From contig NZ_ATWL01000003.1 of NCBI RefSeq assembly GCF_000421225.1, positions 62,001 through 126,000 of the forward strand: DNA of 64,000 bases. Direction: 5' to 3'. Position numbers and translations under genes: made by a program. Positions 23,126-32,103 of the stretch are shown piece by piece. How positions within the stretch are numbered: the first letter of the stretch is position 1; each line of letters opens with the position of its first letter. A model generated the notes under the pieces. It searched no databases, was not told where the DNA came from, and saw nothing but the letters and a program-made list of their open reading frames with translations. The stretch comes from Ruania albidiflava DSM 18029 (GTDB taxonomy: Bacteria > Actinomycetota > Actinomycetes > Actinomycetales > Beutenbergiaceae).

Positions 23126-23754
23126 CCGACGCCCCACCGGGCGGGCCAGATGGCCTGGTGCGCGGACCGGACGGCCTGGACCGCCCCGCCTGGGCCGCTA
23201 CCGACGAGCTGCTGCGCAGCTACTACGACACTGAGTGGGGGCTGCCGGTCACCGACGAGCGCGGCGTGTTCGAACGGCTCAGCCTGGAGGCCTTCCAGTC
23301 CGGGCTGTCCTGGGCCACCATCCTGCGCAAACGTCCCGCCTTCCGGGCTGCGTTCGCCGGCTTCGACCCGGACACGGTAGCCGCCTTCGACGAGGCAGAC
23401 GTGGCCCGGCTGCTCGCCGACGCCGGCATCATCCGCAACCGGGCGAAGATCGAGGCCACGATCGCCAACGCCGGCGCCACGGTGCGGCTCCGTGACGACG
23501 GCGGGCTCGCCGACCTGGTCTGGTCCTACCAGCCGGAGCGCACCCCGGTGCCGACCGTGCCGGAGGAGGTGCCGACCACGTCGGCGGAGTCGGTGGCGCT
23601 GGCCGAGGAGCTACGCCGCCGCGGATACCGGTTCGTGGGACCGACCACCATGTTCGCGCTGATGGAGGCGATCGGACTGGTGGACACCCACCTGGTGGGC
23701 AGCCACCGCCGCGGCTGCTCCGGGCTGTGGCGGACGGACGGCAGCCGCGCCTGA
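23122..23754 (+). CDS. tag: DNA-3-methyladenine glycosylase I
   Basis: This 210-residue HhH-superfamily glycosylase removes 3-methyladenine from alkylated DNA. It has YYDTEWGLPVTDERGVFE, LEAFQSGLSWATILRKR (substrate pocket Trp/Gln region), GIIRNRAKIEATIANA and FVGPTTMFALMEAIGLVDTH. The Cys/His zinc-ligand pattern of E. coli Tag is only partly kept: the N-terminal Cys is absent while C-terminal H-x7-C remains. GTG 23122 overlaps the nagB stop. The N-terminal 20 residues are a variable Pro/Gly-rich lead. Confidence 0.87.
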   Translation: MTDAPPGGPDGLVRGPDGLDRPAWAATDELLRSYYDTEWGLPVTDERGVFERLSLEAFQSGLSWATILRKRPAFRAAFAGFDPDTVAAFDEADVARLLADAGIIRNRAKIEATIANAGATVRLRDDGGLADLVWSYQPERTPVPTVPEEVPTTSAESVALAEELRRRGYRFVGPTTMFALMEAIGLVDTHLVGSHRRGCSGLWRTDGSRA

Positions 23755-23837
23755 CGAACGGGCGGGGCGCGAGTGCTGCCGCCGGAGGCCTCTGCGGTCA
23801 TCTGGCACAGGTGGCGCGTGGGCCTATGCTGGTTGCG

Positions 23838-24449
23838 ATGCACAGGGGAACACCAGGCAGCTGTCGGCCCCGCCACCCAGCGCGGCCCGTGGCCGGGGTG
23901 CTGCGGGCCGGACTCACCGGTCTGGTGGCGGCAGCAGGACTGACCGCGTGCAGCCTGCTGGCACCGCCCGATGAGGACCCGAGCCCGGAGCAGAGCACGG
24001 ACGGCTCAGCGAACCCCAGCGATACCCAGGCCCCCACCGGCCCCGCCGAGCTGACCGACCCGATCGAGCTCGCCATCGTCGAGGAGGCCGACCAGGCCCC
24101 GTGCTCCGGTGACTACCTGCCCGGTCCGGAGCAACAAGAGTGCCTGCTGCTCGGCGACGGGATGACGATCACCGAGGTCGAAGAGCTCGCGATGGCCACA
24201 CCCACGACCGGGACGACCACGGGCGCCGACGAGGACGTGCTACAGCTGACCATGACCAGCCAGGACGGTGCGGACTTCTACGAGCTCACCTCCCGCGCCG
24301 CGGAGCTGCCCGAGCCCCGGATCGCGATGGTGGTCGACGGTGAGGTGGTCAGTGCACCGACGCTCGACCAGCCGATCCCCGGCGGCGCGATCGAGATCGC
24401 TGGCTGGGACGGCGCAGAGGAGTTCGTGGCGCAGGCCACGACGGGCTGA
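23838..24449 (+). CDS. Lipoprotein with SecDF-P1-like domain
   Basis: This 203-residue secreted lipoprotein has a signal ending in LVAAAGLTAC with lipidation Cys38, then an acidic Ser/Pro linker. The folded domain contains TDPIELAIVEEADQAPCSGD and RIAMVVDGEVVSAPTLDQPI. The last segment strongly resembles the SecD P1-head motif (ALVLDGxVxSAP), though no SecD membrane part follows. ATG 23838 is 7 bases after TATGCT, so probably leaderless. Two Cys (in APCSGD and EQQECLLL) may form a disulfide. The role is unknown. Confidence 0.75.
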   Translation: MHRGTPGSCRPRHPARPVAGVLRAGLTGLVAAAGLTACSLLAPPDEDPSPEQSTDGSANPSDTQAPTGPAELTDPIELAIVEEADQAPCSGDYLPGPEQQECLLLGDGMTITEVEELAMATPTTGTTTGADEDVLQLTMTSQDGADFYELTSRAAELPEPRIAMVVDGEVVSAPTLDQPIPGGAIEIAGWDGAEEFVAQATTG

Positions 24450-24551
24450 CCTGGCGGGCTGTGCGGTGGACTCCAGCACCAGCAGTGTCACTAGAGGTCG
24501 GGCACCGGTGCCCGTTTCCTCTTGACGTTGTGGAGGGGGCGGGGCGAGGTA

Positions 24552-24588
24552 TTGACTTAATAGTCCGGATTCCCCGATCATATGGGAA
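24552..24588 (+). promoter_or_regulatory. Promoter and palindromes of the HTH-MFS operon
   Basis: TTGACT (24552-24557), an 18-base spacer and GATCAT (24576-24581), 6 bases before ATG 24588. The -35 overlaps GACTTAATAGTC, with GACT/AGTC arms. The -10 lies between ATTCCC and GGGAAT. These are good candidate operators for the HTH repressor encoded first. The AT-rich patch is unlike its surroundings. Confidence 0.55.
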
Positions 24589-25211
24589 TGGCAGACCGTA
24601 CGGCAGATCCAGACCGCCCATCGACGCCGCACGTGCCGGACTACCCGCTGGCCGACGGCCTCACCCTGGAGGACCCGTCCCAGTACCGGGCGTTGTTCGA
24701 GGAGACCCGCCAGCAGATCGTCGCACTGCTCAGCGAGCGGGCCGCCACCGTCTCCGAGCTCGCTGCGACCCTGCAGAAGCCGAAGGGCACGATCGGGCAC
24801 CACATGCAGGTGCTCGCCGACGCCAGGCTGGTGCACGTGGTGCGCACCAAGAAGGTCCGGGCCCTGGTGGCCAAGTACTGGGGTCGGACAGCGCGGATCT
24901 TCTACTACCACCGGGTCGACGCCGCCGTCGGAGACGCACAGCGCATCCTGGACCGTGCGGCCGCCGAGGTGGGCCACCTGGAGGCGGCAGCATCGGCATC
25001 CGACAGGGAGGTCGAGGGCATCCTGGACGTGAACCGCCGCGACGTGCGCCTGCCGGTCGAGCGCGTCGCGGAGTTCCGGGCCCGGCTCGCGGACCTGCTG
25101 GTGGAGTTCGCAGACCAGCCACGGTCCGGACAGGAGACCTACGCGATGGTCTACGGCGTGTTCCCGAGCGAGAGGGCCGGTTTGCCGCCGGCCGACGAGG
25201 ACGGATCGTGA
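24588..25211 (+). CDS. ArsR-type winged-helix regulator
   Basis: This 207-residue cytoplasmic regulator has an HTH at about 37-85: LFEETRQQIVALLSERAATV, then SELAATLQKPKGTIGHHMQV as the recognition helix, as in ArsR/HTH_20 proteins. A long helical C-terminal effector/dimer region follows (VEGILDVNRRDVRLPVERVAEF). No metal-binding Cys are present. The start is ATG 24588, apparently leaderless; ATG 24582 is possible. The stop overlaps the MFS gene by GTGA. It is likely the local repressor of the exporter. Confidence 0.82.
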   Translation: MADRTADPDRPSTPHVPDYPLADGLTLEDPSQYRALFEETRQQIVALLSERAATVSELAATLQKPKGTIGHHMQVLADARLVHVVRTKKVRALVAKYWGRTARIFYYHRVDAAVGDAQRILDRAAAEVGHLEAAASASDREVEGILDVNRRDVRLPVERVAEFRARLADLLVEFADQPRSGQETYAMVYGVFPSERAGLPPADEDGS

Positions 25212-26605
25212 CCACCGACGAGGGTGAGGCGACCTCCGACGCGGTAGCTGCGCCGTCGGCGGGAGAGTCCGGGCGGCGCCGTGCCGAGCCCCTGGGCGCG
25301 AACTACTGGAAGCTGTTCACCTCCGCCACGATGACCAACCTGGGCGACGGGCTGATGAGCGTCGCAGTGCTCTGGCTCGCCTCCGCGATCACCCGTGACC
25401 CGACCGCGATCGCCCTGGTCGGGCTGGCCTCCAGGCTGCCGTGGCTGGTGTTCTCCCTGCCCGCCGGGGTGATCACCGACCGGTATGACCGCCGTGTGCT
25501 GGTCGCCGCCATGGACGTGGTGCGAGTGGTGCTGATCGCCGCCTTCGCGGTGGTGGTGCTCACCCACCAGGGCGGGCTGCCGCACCCGGAGGCGCTCGCG
25601 GCCGGGACCGCCGACCCGCCGGCCAAGGCCACGCTGCTGCTCACCCTGCTGTGCCTGCTCGCCCTGCTGCTGGGCTGCTGCGAGGTGGTCCGGGACAACT
25701 CCGCCCAGACGCTGATGGCCTCGGTCGTCAGCAAGGGCAACCTGGAGCGGGCCAACGGACGGCTCTGGGGAGCCGAGACGGCGATGAACAACTTCATCGG
25801 CCCACCGCTGGGGGGTGTGCTGGTGGCGGTCGCGCTGGCGCTGCCGTTCTTCTCCAGCGCCGGGCTGCTCGCCGCTGGGGTGGTGCTGGTCGTGCTCCTG
25901 ACCGGACAGTTCCGCCCCAAGGGGCAGACCACGACCGGCAAGATCCGATGGCGAGCAGAGATGGCCGAAGGTTTTACCTGGCTGTGGCGGCACCGGCTGC
26001 TGCGCACGTTGGCGTTCCTGCTCGGCGGGATGAACATGCTCTCCTCGATCGCTTTCGTGCTGATGGTCCTGTTCGTCCAGGAGGTCCTCGGGCTCTTCGA
26101 GGGGTGGCAGTTCGGTGCCGTGATCACCGGCACCGCGGTCGGAGCGTTCATCGGCTCGCTGACGGCCGACCGGATCGCCAAGCGGCTCACCTCGGGGACC
26201 AGCCTGTTCGCCGCGATCAGTGTGGAGGTGGTGACCTTCACCGTGATCGGACTGACCTCCTCGGCGGTGGTGGTGTGGCTGGCCGGGGTGCTCTCCGGTG
26301 TGGCGATCGTGCTGTGGAACGTGATCACCGTGTCCCTGCGGCAGCGCATCATCCCGGATCAGCTGCTCGGCCGGGTGAACTCGGTGTACCGGTTCTTCGG
26401 CTGGGGCACCATCTCCCTGGGCACCCTGCTCGGCGGGGTGCTGGTCTCGGTCGGCGAACCGCTTCTCGGCCGGGAGTGGGCGCTGCGCATGCCGTTCCTG
26501 CTCGCCGGCGCGGCCTACGTGGTGCTCCTCCTGGTAGCCCTGCCACGACTGACCACTGCCAAGATCGACGCCGCCCAGAGAGCTGCCGAGGACGTGCGCA
26601 GCTGA
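25208..26605 (+). CDS. MFS transporter (MDR/enterobactin-exporter-like)
   Basis: This 465-residue 12-helix major facilitator has the MFS loop DRYDRRVLVAAMDVVRVV after helix 2-3 and begins its core at ANYWKLFTSATMTNLGDGLM. It resembles MFS_3/EntS-type exporters. GTG 25208 overlaps the stop of the ArsR-type gene, so it is co-translated with its probable regulator. The open frame extends far upstream through that gene but has no start signal there. It is likely drug or metabolite efflux. Confidence 0.87.
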   Translation: MTTDEGEATSDAVAAPSAGESGRRRAEPLGANYWKLFTSATMTNLGDGLMSVAVLWLASAITRDPTAIALVGLASRLPWLVFSLPAGVITDRYDRRVLVAAMDVVRVVLIAAFAVVVLTHQGGLPHPEALAAGTADPPAKATLLLTLLCLLALLLGCCEVVRDNSAQTLMASVVSKGNLERANGRLWGAETAMNNFIGPPLGGVLVAVALALPFFSSAGLLAAGVVLVVLLTGQFRPKGQTTTGKIRWRAEMAEGFTWLWRHRLLRTLAFLLGGMNMLSSIAFVLMVLFVQEVLGLFEGWQFGAVITGTAVGAFIGSLTADRIAKRLTSGTSLFAAISVEVVTFTVIGLTSSAVVVWLAGVLSGVAIVLWNVITVSLRQRIIPDQLLGRVNSVYRFFGWGTISLGTLLGGVLVSVGEPLLGREWALRMPFLLAGAAYVVLLLVALPRLTTAKIDAAQRAAEDVRS

Positions 26606-26634
26606 CCGGCACGGTCGACGGCTACGGTGGGCAG

Positions 26635-27621
26635 ATGGAACAGCGCACCCTGGGCCGCACCGGCCGCGACGTGTCGGTCATCGGCCTTGGCACCTGGCAG
26701 CTCGGCGCTGACTGGGGCGAGGTCAGCGAGCGGGACGCGCTCGCCGTCCTGGACACCTCAGCCGAGGCGGGTGTGACCTTCTTCGACACCGCCGACGTCT
26801 ACGGCGACGGGCGCAGCGAGCGGCTCATCGGCACCTGGCGGGCCGAGCACCCGGACACCGTCCTCACCATCGCCACCAAGATGGGCCGCCGGGTCGAGCA
26901 GCGGCCGGAGCACTACACGCTCGCGAACTTCCGCGCCTGGACCGACCGCTCCCGCCGCAACCTCGGTGCGGACACGCTCGACCTGGTGCAGCTGCACTGT
27001 CCACCGAGCGCCGTGCATGCCTCCGACGAGGTCTTCGACGCACTGGACACGCTGGTCGCGGAGGAGGCGATCGCCGGCTACGGGGTGAGCGTGGAGACGG
27101 TGTCCGAGGCGCTCCGGGCGATCGCGCGGGAGGGGGTGGCGACAGTGCAGATCATCCTGAACGCGTTCCGGCACAAGCCGCTCGAGGAGGTCCTGCCTGC
27201 CGCGCAGCTGGCCGGTGTGGGCGTGATCGCACGGGTGCCGCTGGCGAGCGGGCTGCTCAGCGGTCGGTACACCCGCGAGACCGAGTTCCCCGCGACCGAC
27301 CACCGCTCCTTCAACCGCCGTGGCGAGGCCTTCGATGTGGGGGAGACCTTCTCCGGCGTGGAGTACGACACCGGGGTGGCAGCTGCACACGAGTTCGCCG
27401 ACCTGGCCCGCGCGCACGGTCTCGAACCGGCCACGGCCGCACTCGCCTGGGTCGCGCAGCAGCCCGGTGTGAGCACCGTGATCCCGGGCGCACGAAACCC
27501 TGCTCAAGCCCGGTCCAACGCCTCAGCGGGCGCCGTCCCGCCGCTCGGTGAGGACTTCATGACCGCAGTCGGGACGCTGTACGACGCCCGGTTCCGCGCC
27601 GAGGTGCACCCGCGCTGGTGA
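26635..27621 (+). CDS. Aldo/keto reductase
   Basis: This 328-residue NADPH-dependent (alpha/beta)8 oxidoreductase starts MEQRTLGRTGRDVSVIGLGTW and carries the catalytic tetrad: Asp and Tyr in DTADVYGDGRSE, Lys in TIATKMGRR, and His in LVQLHCPP. The C-terminal NADPH segment is STVIPGARNPAQARSNASAG. ATG 26635 is exactly 6 bases after TACGGT (26623-26628), a leaderless arrangement. The substrate is not deducible; it resembles the broad actinobacterial AKR group. Confidence 0.92.
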   Translation: MEQRTLGRTGRDVSVIGLGTWQLGADWGEVSERDALAVLDTSAEAGVTFFDTADVYGDGRSERLIGTWRAEHPDTVLTIATKMGRRVEQRPEHYTLANFRAWTDRSRRNLGADTLDLVQLHCPPSAVHASDEVFDALDTLVAEEAIAGYGVSVETVSEALRAIAREGVATVQIILNAFRHKPLEEVLPAAQLAGVGVIARVPLASGLLSGRYTRETEFPATDHRSFNRRGEAFDVGETFSGVEYDTGVAAAHEFADLARAHGLEPATAALAWVAQQPGVSTVIPGARNPAQARSNASAGAVPPLGEDFMTAVGTLYDARFRAEVHPRW

Positions 27622-27656
27622 GCCGGTGCGGCGCAGCCGCCCCGTCAGCGGGACCG

Positions 27657-27712
27657 TTGACTTCCGTACAGGGCATAACTAATGTGCCCAGGCACTGGTC
27701 GTTGATGCCTGG
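27657..27712 (+). promoter_or_regulatory. Promoter and operators of the ROK gene
   Basis: TTGACT (27657-27662), 17-base spacer, TAATGT (27680-27685). The -10 is embedded in an imperfect palindrome, GGGCA...TGCCC (27671-27689). A second perfect inverted repeat, CCAGGCA (27688-27694) and TGCCTGG (27706-27712), lies at the expected transcript start. This is typical of autoregulation by the ROK repressor. Confidence 0.6.
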
Positions 27713-27729
27713 CTATGGGAGGCGCCGTC

Positions 27730-28974
27730 ATGCCGGACATCCCGGTCGCCGTCACCTCACGCTTCATGCGCGAGGTGAACACGACGGCGGTGCTCGCCCA
27801 CCTGCGCGCGGTCGAGCGGGCGAGCGTGAGCGGTCTGGCAGCGGCCACCGGACTCTCCCGTCAAGCAGTCACCAGAGTGCTGGACGAGCTGCACAACATC
27901 GGGCTGGTCGAGACGCTGCCGCCGGAACGGGCCGGTGGACGGAGCGGACGACCAGCCCAGTCCGTCCGGTTCCGCGCTGAGGCCGGGTACGTCGTCGGCG
28001 CCCTGATCGACCCCCAGGAGCTGCACCTGGCAGTGGCCGACCTGCGCGGCAGCATCGTCACCGACACCCGCATCCCGCTCGGCGCCCTCGCCCAGGACCA
28101 GCACGTGCTGGACCTGCTGGTCGCGGAGGCCGCCGCCCTGCTGGACCGGGCCGGACTGACCGCCGACCAGGTGTTCTCCGCGACCGTCGGGACGCCCGGC
28201 ATCGTGGACCCGGGCGCCGGGGTGGTCAGCGCCGTCCCGTCGATGCCAGTGCTCACCGGGGACGTGCTGGTGCAGGCGCTCGGCAGGCTGCTCATCTGCC
28301 CGGTGCACCTGGACAACGACCTGAAGCTCGCTGCCCGCGGGGAGCAGTGGAAAGGGCCGGAGACCGGGGTGCGGCACCTGGTGGTGGTGCACTGGGGCGT
28401 GCGGGTGGGCGCCGGTGTGGTGATCGACGGCGCGCTCTACCGTGGCGCCTCGAACGATGCCGGCGAGCTCGGCTTCCTCGATGTGCTCGGCGGCGACGTG
28501 ACACCTGAGCCTGGTCTGGGCCGTTTCGAGACCTGGTGCGGTGTGCGCGCCCTCGTCCGGCTGGTCGCCGAGGAGGTCGACGCCTGCGGCGACCGCCCCG
28601 GGGCGGACGTGCTGCGGGGCATGGGCGAGACCGCCTTCGAGACCGTCCTGGACGGCATCTCAGGCGGTAGCCAGGCGCACGTGGCAGCACTGCACCGGCT
28701 GACCCGACGCTTCGCCCACGGCCTGGTGGCCATCCGTGCCCTGCTCGATCCTGAGGTCGTGGTGCTCAGCGGTCCACTCGCGCGCGTCGGCCCCCCGCTG
28801 CTGGAGCTTCTGCACGAGGCGCTCGACGACCAGGCTCTCGCCCCTCCGCGTCTCGAGCTGTCGGTGCTCGGTCGGGACGCGGTCGTCCATGGCGCCCTCC
28901 GGCACGGTCTGGACCGGGTCGAGTCCAGCGGCTACCTCGCCACGGAGAGGAGGAGCCCCACCGGGATCGGCTGA
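27730..28974 (+). CDS. ROK-family transcriptional regulator
   Basis: This 414-residue repressor has an N-terminal winged helix (NTTAVLAHLRAVERASVSGL, AAATGLSRQAVTRVLDELHN) and a C-terminal ROK sugar-kinase-like domain (ATVGTPGIVDPGAG, HLDNDLKLAARGEQW, GVRVGAGVVIDGALYRGASN, DAGELGF). The usual Cys zinc cluster (CGCGRxGC) is replaced by GLGRFETWCG, so the ROK zinc site is missing or altered. ATG 27730 has GGGAGG 7 bases upstream. It heads the sugar-import/GH89 locus and likely senses an amino sugar. Confidence 0.9.
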   Translation: MPDIPVAVTSRFMREVNTTAVLAHLRAVERASVSGLAAATGLSRQAVTRVLDELHNIGLVETLPPERAGGRSGRPAQSVRFRAEAGYVVGALIDPQELHLAVADLRGSIVTDTRIPLGALAQDQHVLDLLVAEAAALLDRAGLTADQVFSATVGTPGIVDPGAGVVSAVPSMPVLTGDVLVQALGRLLICPVHLDNDLKLAARGEQWKGPETGVRHLVVVHWGVRVGAGVVIDGALYRGASNDAGELGFLDVLGGDVTPEPGLGRFETWCGVRALVRLVAEEVDACGDRPGADVLRGMGETAFETVLDGISGGSQAHVAALHRLTRRFAHGLVAIRALLDPEVVVLSGPLARVGPPLLELLHEALDDQALAPPRLELSVLGRDAVVHGALRHGLDRVESSGYLATERRSPTGIG

Positions 28975-29019
28975 CCGCCGGCGTCCCACCGCCTCCGATA
29001 CGAAGGAGAGATCACCCAC

Positions 29020-30342
29020 ATGAATCCACGGAACCGGATCGCTGCCCTCGCGCCGGTAGCCGCCACTGCACTGCTGCTGGCCGGCTGCGCGACCTCCGGC
29101 AGCGGAGAGAACGACAGTGAGCCCGAACCTCAGGAGGTCTCCACCGAGATCACCGACGAGGACGTGAACCTCGTGCTCGCCTATGTCGACGACCCGCCTA
29201 CCCCTGCGTTGGTGGAGGGCTTCGAGGAGGAGTATCCGAACGTCACCATCGACGCGCAGCAGACGGACTTCGGCAACTACATCACCTCGATCACCCGGTC
29301 GATGTCCTCCGACGACGCCCCGGACCTGGCCCAGTACAACCCCGGGGCGATGCGCTCCCTGATCCCAGCCGGTGAGGTGCTCGACCTGAGCGCCTACTAC
29401 GACGGCTACGGCTGGGACGAAGCATTCCCGCAGGCCAGCCTGGACCAGCTGATGTCCGATGACGAGGCGATGCAGTTCGCCACCGGCTCGCTGTACGCCG
29501 CACCGGGCGCCCTGTCTGTGCTGGGGGTGTTCTACAACAAGGACATCCTCGCTGATGCCGGCATCGATGCTCCGCCGCAGAGCCTGGCCGAGTTCGAAGA
29601 GGCGCTGGCGGCGGTGCAGGACAACGGGGACCAGCCGATGAGCGTCGGTGGACTCGAGGTGGGCGGTTTCCAGCTCTGGAACCTCCTGCTGAACAGCACC
29701 GGTGACCCCCAGGAGTACCTGGACTGGGTGTACGGGGCACCGGACTCCACGATCGAGACCGACGCCGCCCAGCAGGCCGCGCAGACCATCTCGGACTGGG
29801 TGGACGAGGGATACATCTCCCCCAGCGCCAACGCCACGGCCGACTCCGACGCCCTGGCCGAGTTCACCGCCGGTGAGGCTGCGTTCCTCGTCACCGGCAA
29901 CTGGAGCGCTGCCGCCATCGACGACGAGCTGGGCGATGCCGGAGGCTTCTTCATCCTCCCTCGGGACGACGCTGACGAGCCGCCGGTGGCCTCCGGGTCG
30001 TCGGTGGCCTACTCGATCTCCTCCCGCACCGAGCACCCGGACGTGGCCGCGGCGTTCCTGAACTACATGAGCAGCGCCGAAGCCGGCCAGATCGCGATCG
30101 ATACCGGGTTCATGCCGGTGGACACCGATGCCGGGGCCGCCGCCGAGGGCACCCTGGGTGAGGTCGCCGAGGCGTTCGCCCCCGTGGCCGAGAACGACAA
30201 CATCGTGCCCTTCCCGGACTTCGCCGCCCCGGGGATGATCGACCAGCTCAAGGCCGGGATCCAAGGCATCATCTCCGACCAGATGGAACCGGACCAGTTC
30301 CTCGCCTCAATGCAGGAGACCTGGACCTCCTACCATGGCTAA
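29020..30342 (+). CDS. Sugar ABC transporter substrate-binding lipoprotein
   Basis: This 440-residue family-1 extracellular binding protein has a lipobox LLLAGC with Cys23 and an acidic linker, then DEDVNLVLAYVDDPPTPALV and the family-1 core (YAAPGALSVLGVFYNKDILA, VTGNWSAAAIDDELGDAGGF). The ATG follows GAAGGAGAG. It overlaps the first permease by 8 bases. It captures an oligosaccharide or amino sugar for import; the downstream GH89 suggests an alpha-GlcNAc-containing ligand. Confidence 0.93.
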   Translation: MNPRNRIAALAPVAATALLLAGCATSGSGENDSEPEPQEVSTEITDEDVNLVLAYVDDPPTPALVEGFEEEYPNVTIDAQQTDFGNYITSITRSMSSDDAPDLAQYNPGAMRSLIPAGEVLDLSAYYDGYGWDEAFPQASLDQLMSDDEAMQFATGSLYAAPGALSVLGVFYNKDILADAGIDAPPQSLAEFEEALAAVQDNGDQPMSVGGLEVGGFQLWNLLLNSTGDPQEYLDWVYGAPDSTIETDAAQQAAQTISDWVDEGYISPSANATADSDALAEFTAGEAAFLVTGNWSAAAIDDELGDAGGFFILPRDDADEPPVASGSSVAYSISSRTEHPDVAAAFLNYMSSAEAGQIAIDTGFMPVDTDAGAAAEGTLGEVAEAFAPVAENDNIVPFPDFAAPGMIDQLKAGIQGIISDQMEPDQFLASMQETWTSYHG

Positions 30343-31279
30343 CCCGGCTACGACCGAGGTGGTGCGCCCCGGGAGTCCCCGGGTCCGCACCACCTCGCGG
30401 CGCTCGAGCAGTGCGACCAGGCGACGGCGGACCAAGGCGCTGGTCTACCTGGCCCCGGCGCTGCTGATCTACACCGGGTTCGTCATCTACCCGGCGCTGA
30501 ACACCATCCAGCTCTCCTTCCTGGACTGGGACGGGGTCCAGGCGCCCACTGTGGTCGGGCTGGACAACTACGCGCAGATCTTCCAGAACCCTGAGCTGTA
30601 CCGGTCGGTGCTGAACGCTCTGGTGCTGATCGTGTTCTTCACCGTGATCCCGGTGGCGGTGGGGCTGGTGATGACCGCGCTGCTGATGGGCAAGGTACGC
30701 CGGGGAATGACGTTCTTCCGCACAGTCTTCTTCCTGCCGCAGGTGCTGCCGCTGGTGGCGGTCGGTATCACCTGGCGGTGGCTGTACGCCGAGACCGGCA
30801 TCCTGAACCAGTTCCTGTCCGCCATCGGCCTGGGCTCGATCACCCGCGCCTGGCTCGGCGACTACGACCTGGCACTGTATGCGCTGGGGTTCATCGGCAC
30901 CTGGGTGATGAGCGGGCTGTGCATGATGCTGTTCCTGGCCGGTGCGCAGAAGATCGACCCTGCACTGTACGAGGCGGCCAAGCTCGACGGTGCCGGCCCG
31001 CTGCGGCAGCACCTGAGCGTCACGTTGCCAGGGGTGCGTCCGGAGATCACGATCGCCAGCGTCATCACCACGATCGCCGCCCTGGCCAGCTTCGACCTGG
31101 TGTTCGTCACCACCGACGGAGGACCGGCCAACCAGACCAACGTGCCCGCCCTGCTGGTCTACCGGTTGGCCTTCACCCGCGGCGAGGTCGGTACTGCCAG
31201 CGCGCTGGCGATCGCCCTGACCGTGCTGGTGGTCGTCTTCGTCACGCTGATCCGTCGCATCACCCGGGAGGCGAGCTGA
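30335..31279 (+). CDS. Sugar ABC transporter permease (MalF/UgpA type)
   Basis: This 314-residue protein has six membrane helices and a basic N-terminus (TTSRRSSSATRRRRTKA). The EAA loop YEAAKLDGAGPLRQHLSVTL, which docks the ATPase, is near 212-231. The gene starts inside the last codons of the binding-protein gene and its stop overlaps the next start (TGATG), so translation is tightly coupled. Confidence 0.94.
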   Translation: MANPATTEVVRPGSPRVRTTSRRSSSATRRRRTKALVYLAPALLIYTGFVIYPALNTIQLSFLDWDGVQAPTVVGLDNYAQIFQNPELYRSVLNALVLIVFFTVIPVAVGLVMTALLMGKVRRGMTFFRTVFFLPQVLPLVAVGITWRWLYAETGILNQFLSAIGLGSITRAWLGDYDLALYALGFIGTWVMSGLCMMLFLAGAQKIDPALYEAAKLDGAGPLRQHLSVTLPGVRPEITIASVITTIAALASFDLVFVTTDGGPANQTNVPALLVYRLAFTRGEVGTASALAIALTVLVVVFVTLIRRITREAS

Positions 31280-32103
31280 TGAGAACCGCACCGACCGGGC
31301 TCGTGCTGCGGTACGGGCTGCTGACCCTGCTCGCGCTGCTCATCCTGCTGCCGTTCGTGTCCCTGGTGCTGGCCGCGTTGCACGAGTCCGGGGCAACAGT
31401 GGCCGGTCTGGCCCTGCCGGAGCGGCTGCACTGGGAGAACTTTGCCCTGGCCTGGCAGCAGGGCGGCTACAACAACCTGATGCGCTCGAGCTTCATCGTC
31501 GCGTTGAGCGCAGTGCCGATCAACGCTGTCTGTGCGATCTTGGCCGGCTTCTCCCTCGCGGTCCTGCACCCCTGGGCCGGTAAGCACCTGTCGGTGTTCT
31601 TCGTCCTGGGCCTGACCCTCCCGGTGGAGCTGATCGTGATCGCGCTGTACTTCAACCTGCGCAACGTCGGGCTGACGAACAACTACCTGGGCGTGATCGG
31701 TGGTGTCGTGGCACTGCTGCTGCCGTTCGGGGTGTACTGGATGCAGTCGCACTTCGCCTCGATGCCGCCCTCCCTGGTGGAGGCCGGCCGGATCGACGGC
31801 GCAGGCGACCTCACCCTGCTGCGCCGGGTGCTGCTGCCGCTGTCCGGACCGGCCCTGACCACCCTGGCCGTGCTGGTGTTCATGTGGACCTGGAACCAAT
31901 TCCTGCTGGTGATCGTGCTGATGCAGGACCCAGCGATGCGCACCGCACCGGCCGGGCTGGGCCTGTTCGTGGGGCAGTACACCACCAACATCCCGTTGCT
32001 GGCGGCCGCCACGATCATCACTGTGGCGCCGATCGTGATCATGTACCTGATCTTCCAGCGCAACTTCATCTCCGGGATCAGCCAGGGCGCGATCAAGGAA
32101 TGA
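31279..32103 (+). CDS. Sugar ABC transporter permease (MalG/UgpE type)
   Basis: This 274-residue second permease has six helices and the EAA loop VEAGRIDGAGDLTLLRRVLL near 174-193. It begins MRTAPTGLVLRYGLLTLL. The start overlaps the preceding stop by one base, and its end overlaps the GH89 gene (ATGA). No ATPase gene is in the operon; as in many actinobacteria, a shared MsiK-like ATPase encoded elsewhere would be needed. Confidence 0.94.
   Translation: MRTAPTGLVLRYGLLTLLALLILLPFVSLVLAALHESGATVAGLALPERLHWENFALAWQQGGYNNLMRSSFIVALSAVPINAVCAILAGFSLAVLHPWAGKHLSVFFVLGLTLPVELIVIALYFNLRNVGLTNNYLGVIGGVVALLLPFGVYWMQSHFASMPPSLVEAGRIDGAGDLTLLRRVLLPLSGPALTTLAVLVFMWTWNQFLLVIVLMQDPAMRTAPAGLGLFVGQYTTNIPLLAAATIITVAPIVIMYLIFQRNFISGISQGAIKE

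Noticed and set aside
24461-26605. A 714-codon frame suggesting an HTH-MFS fusion
   Set aside because: The first 250 codons are out of frame with the true HTH gene and are Arg/Gly/Pro noise; the MFS protein starts at GTG 25208 with a GTGA overlap.
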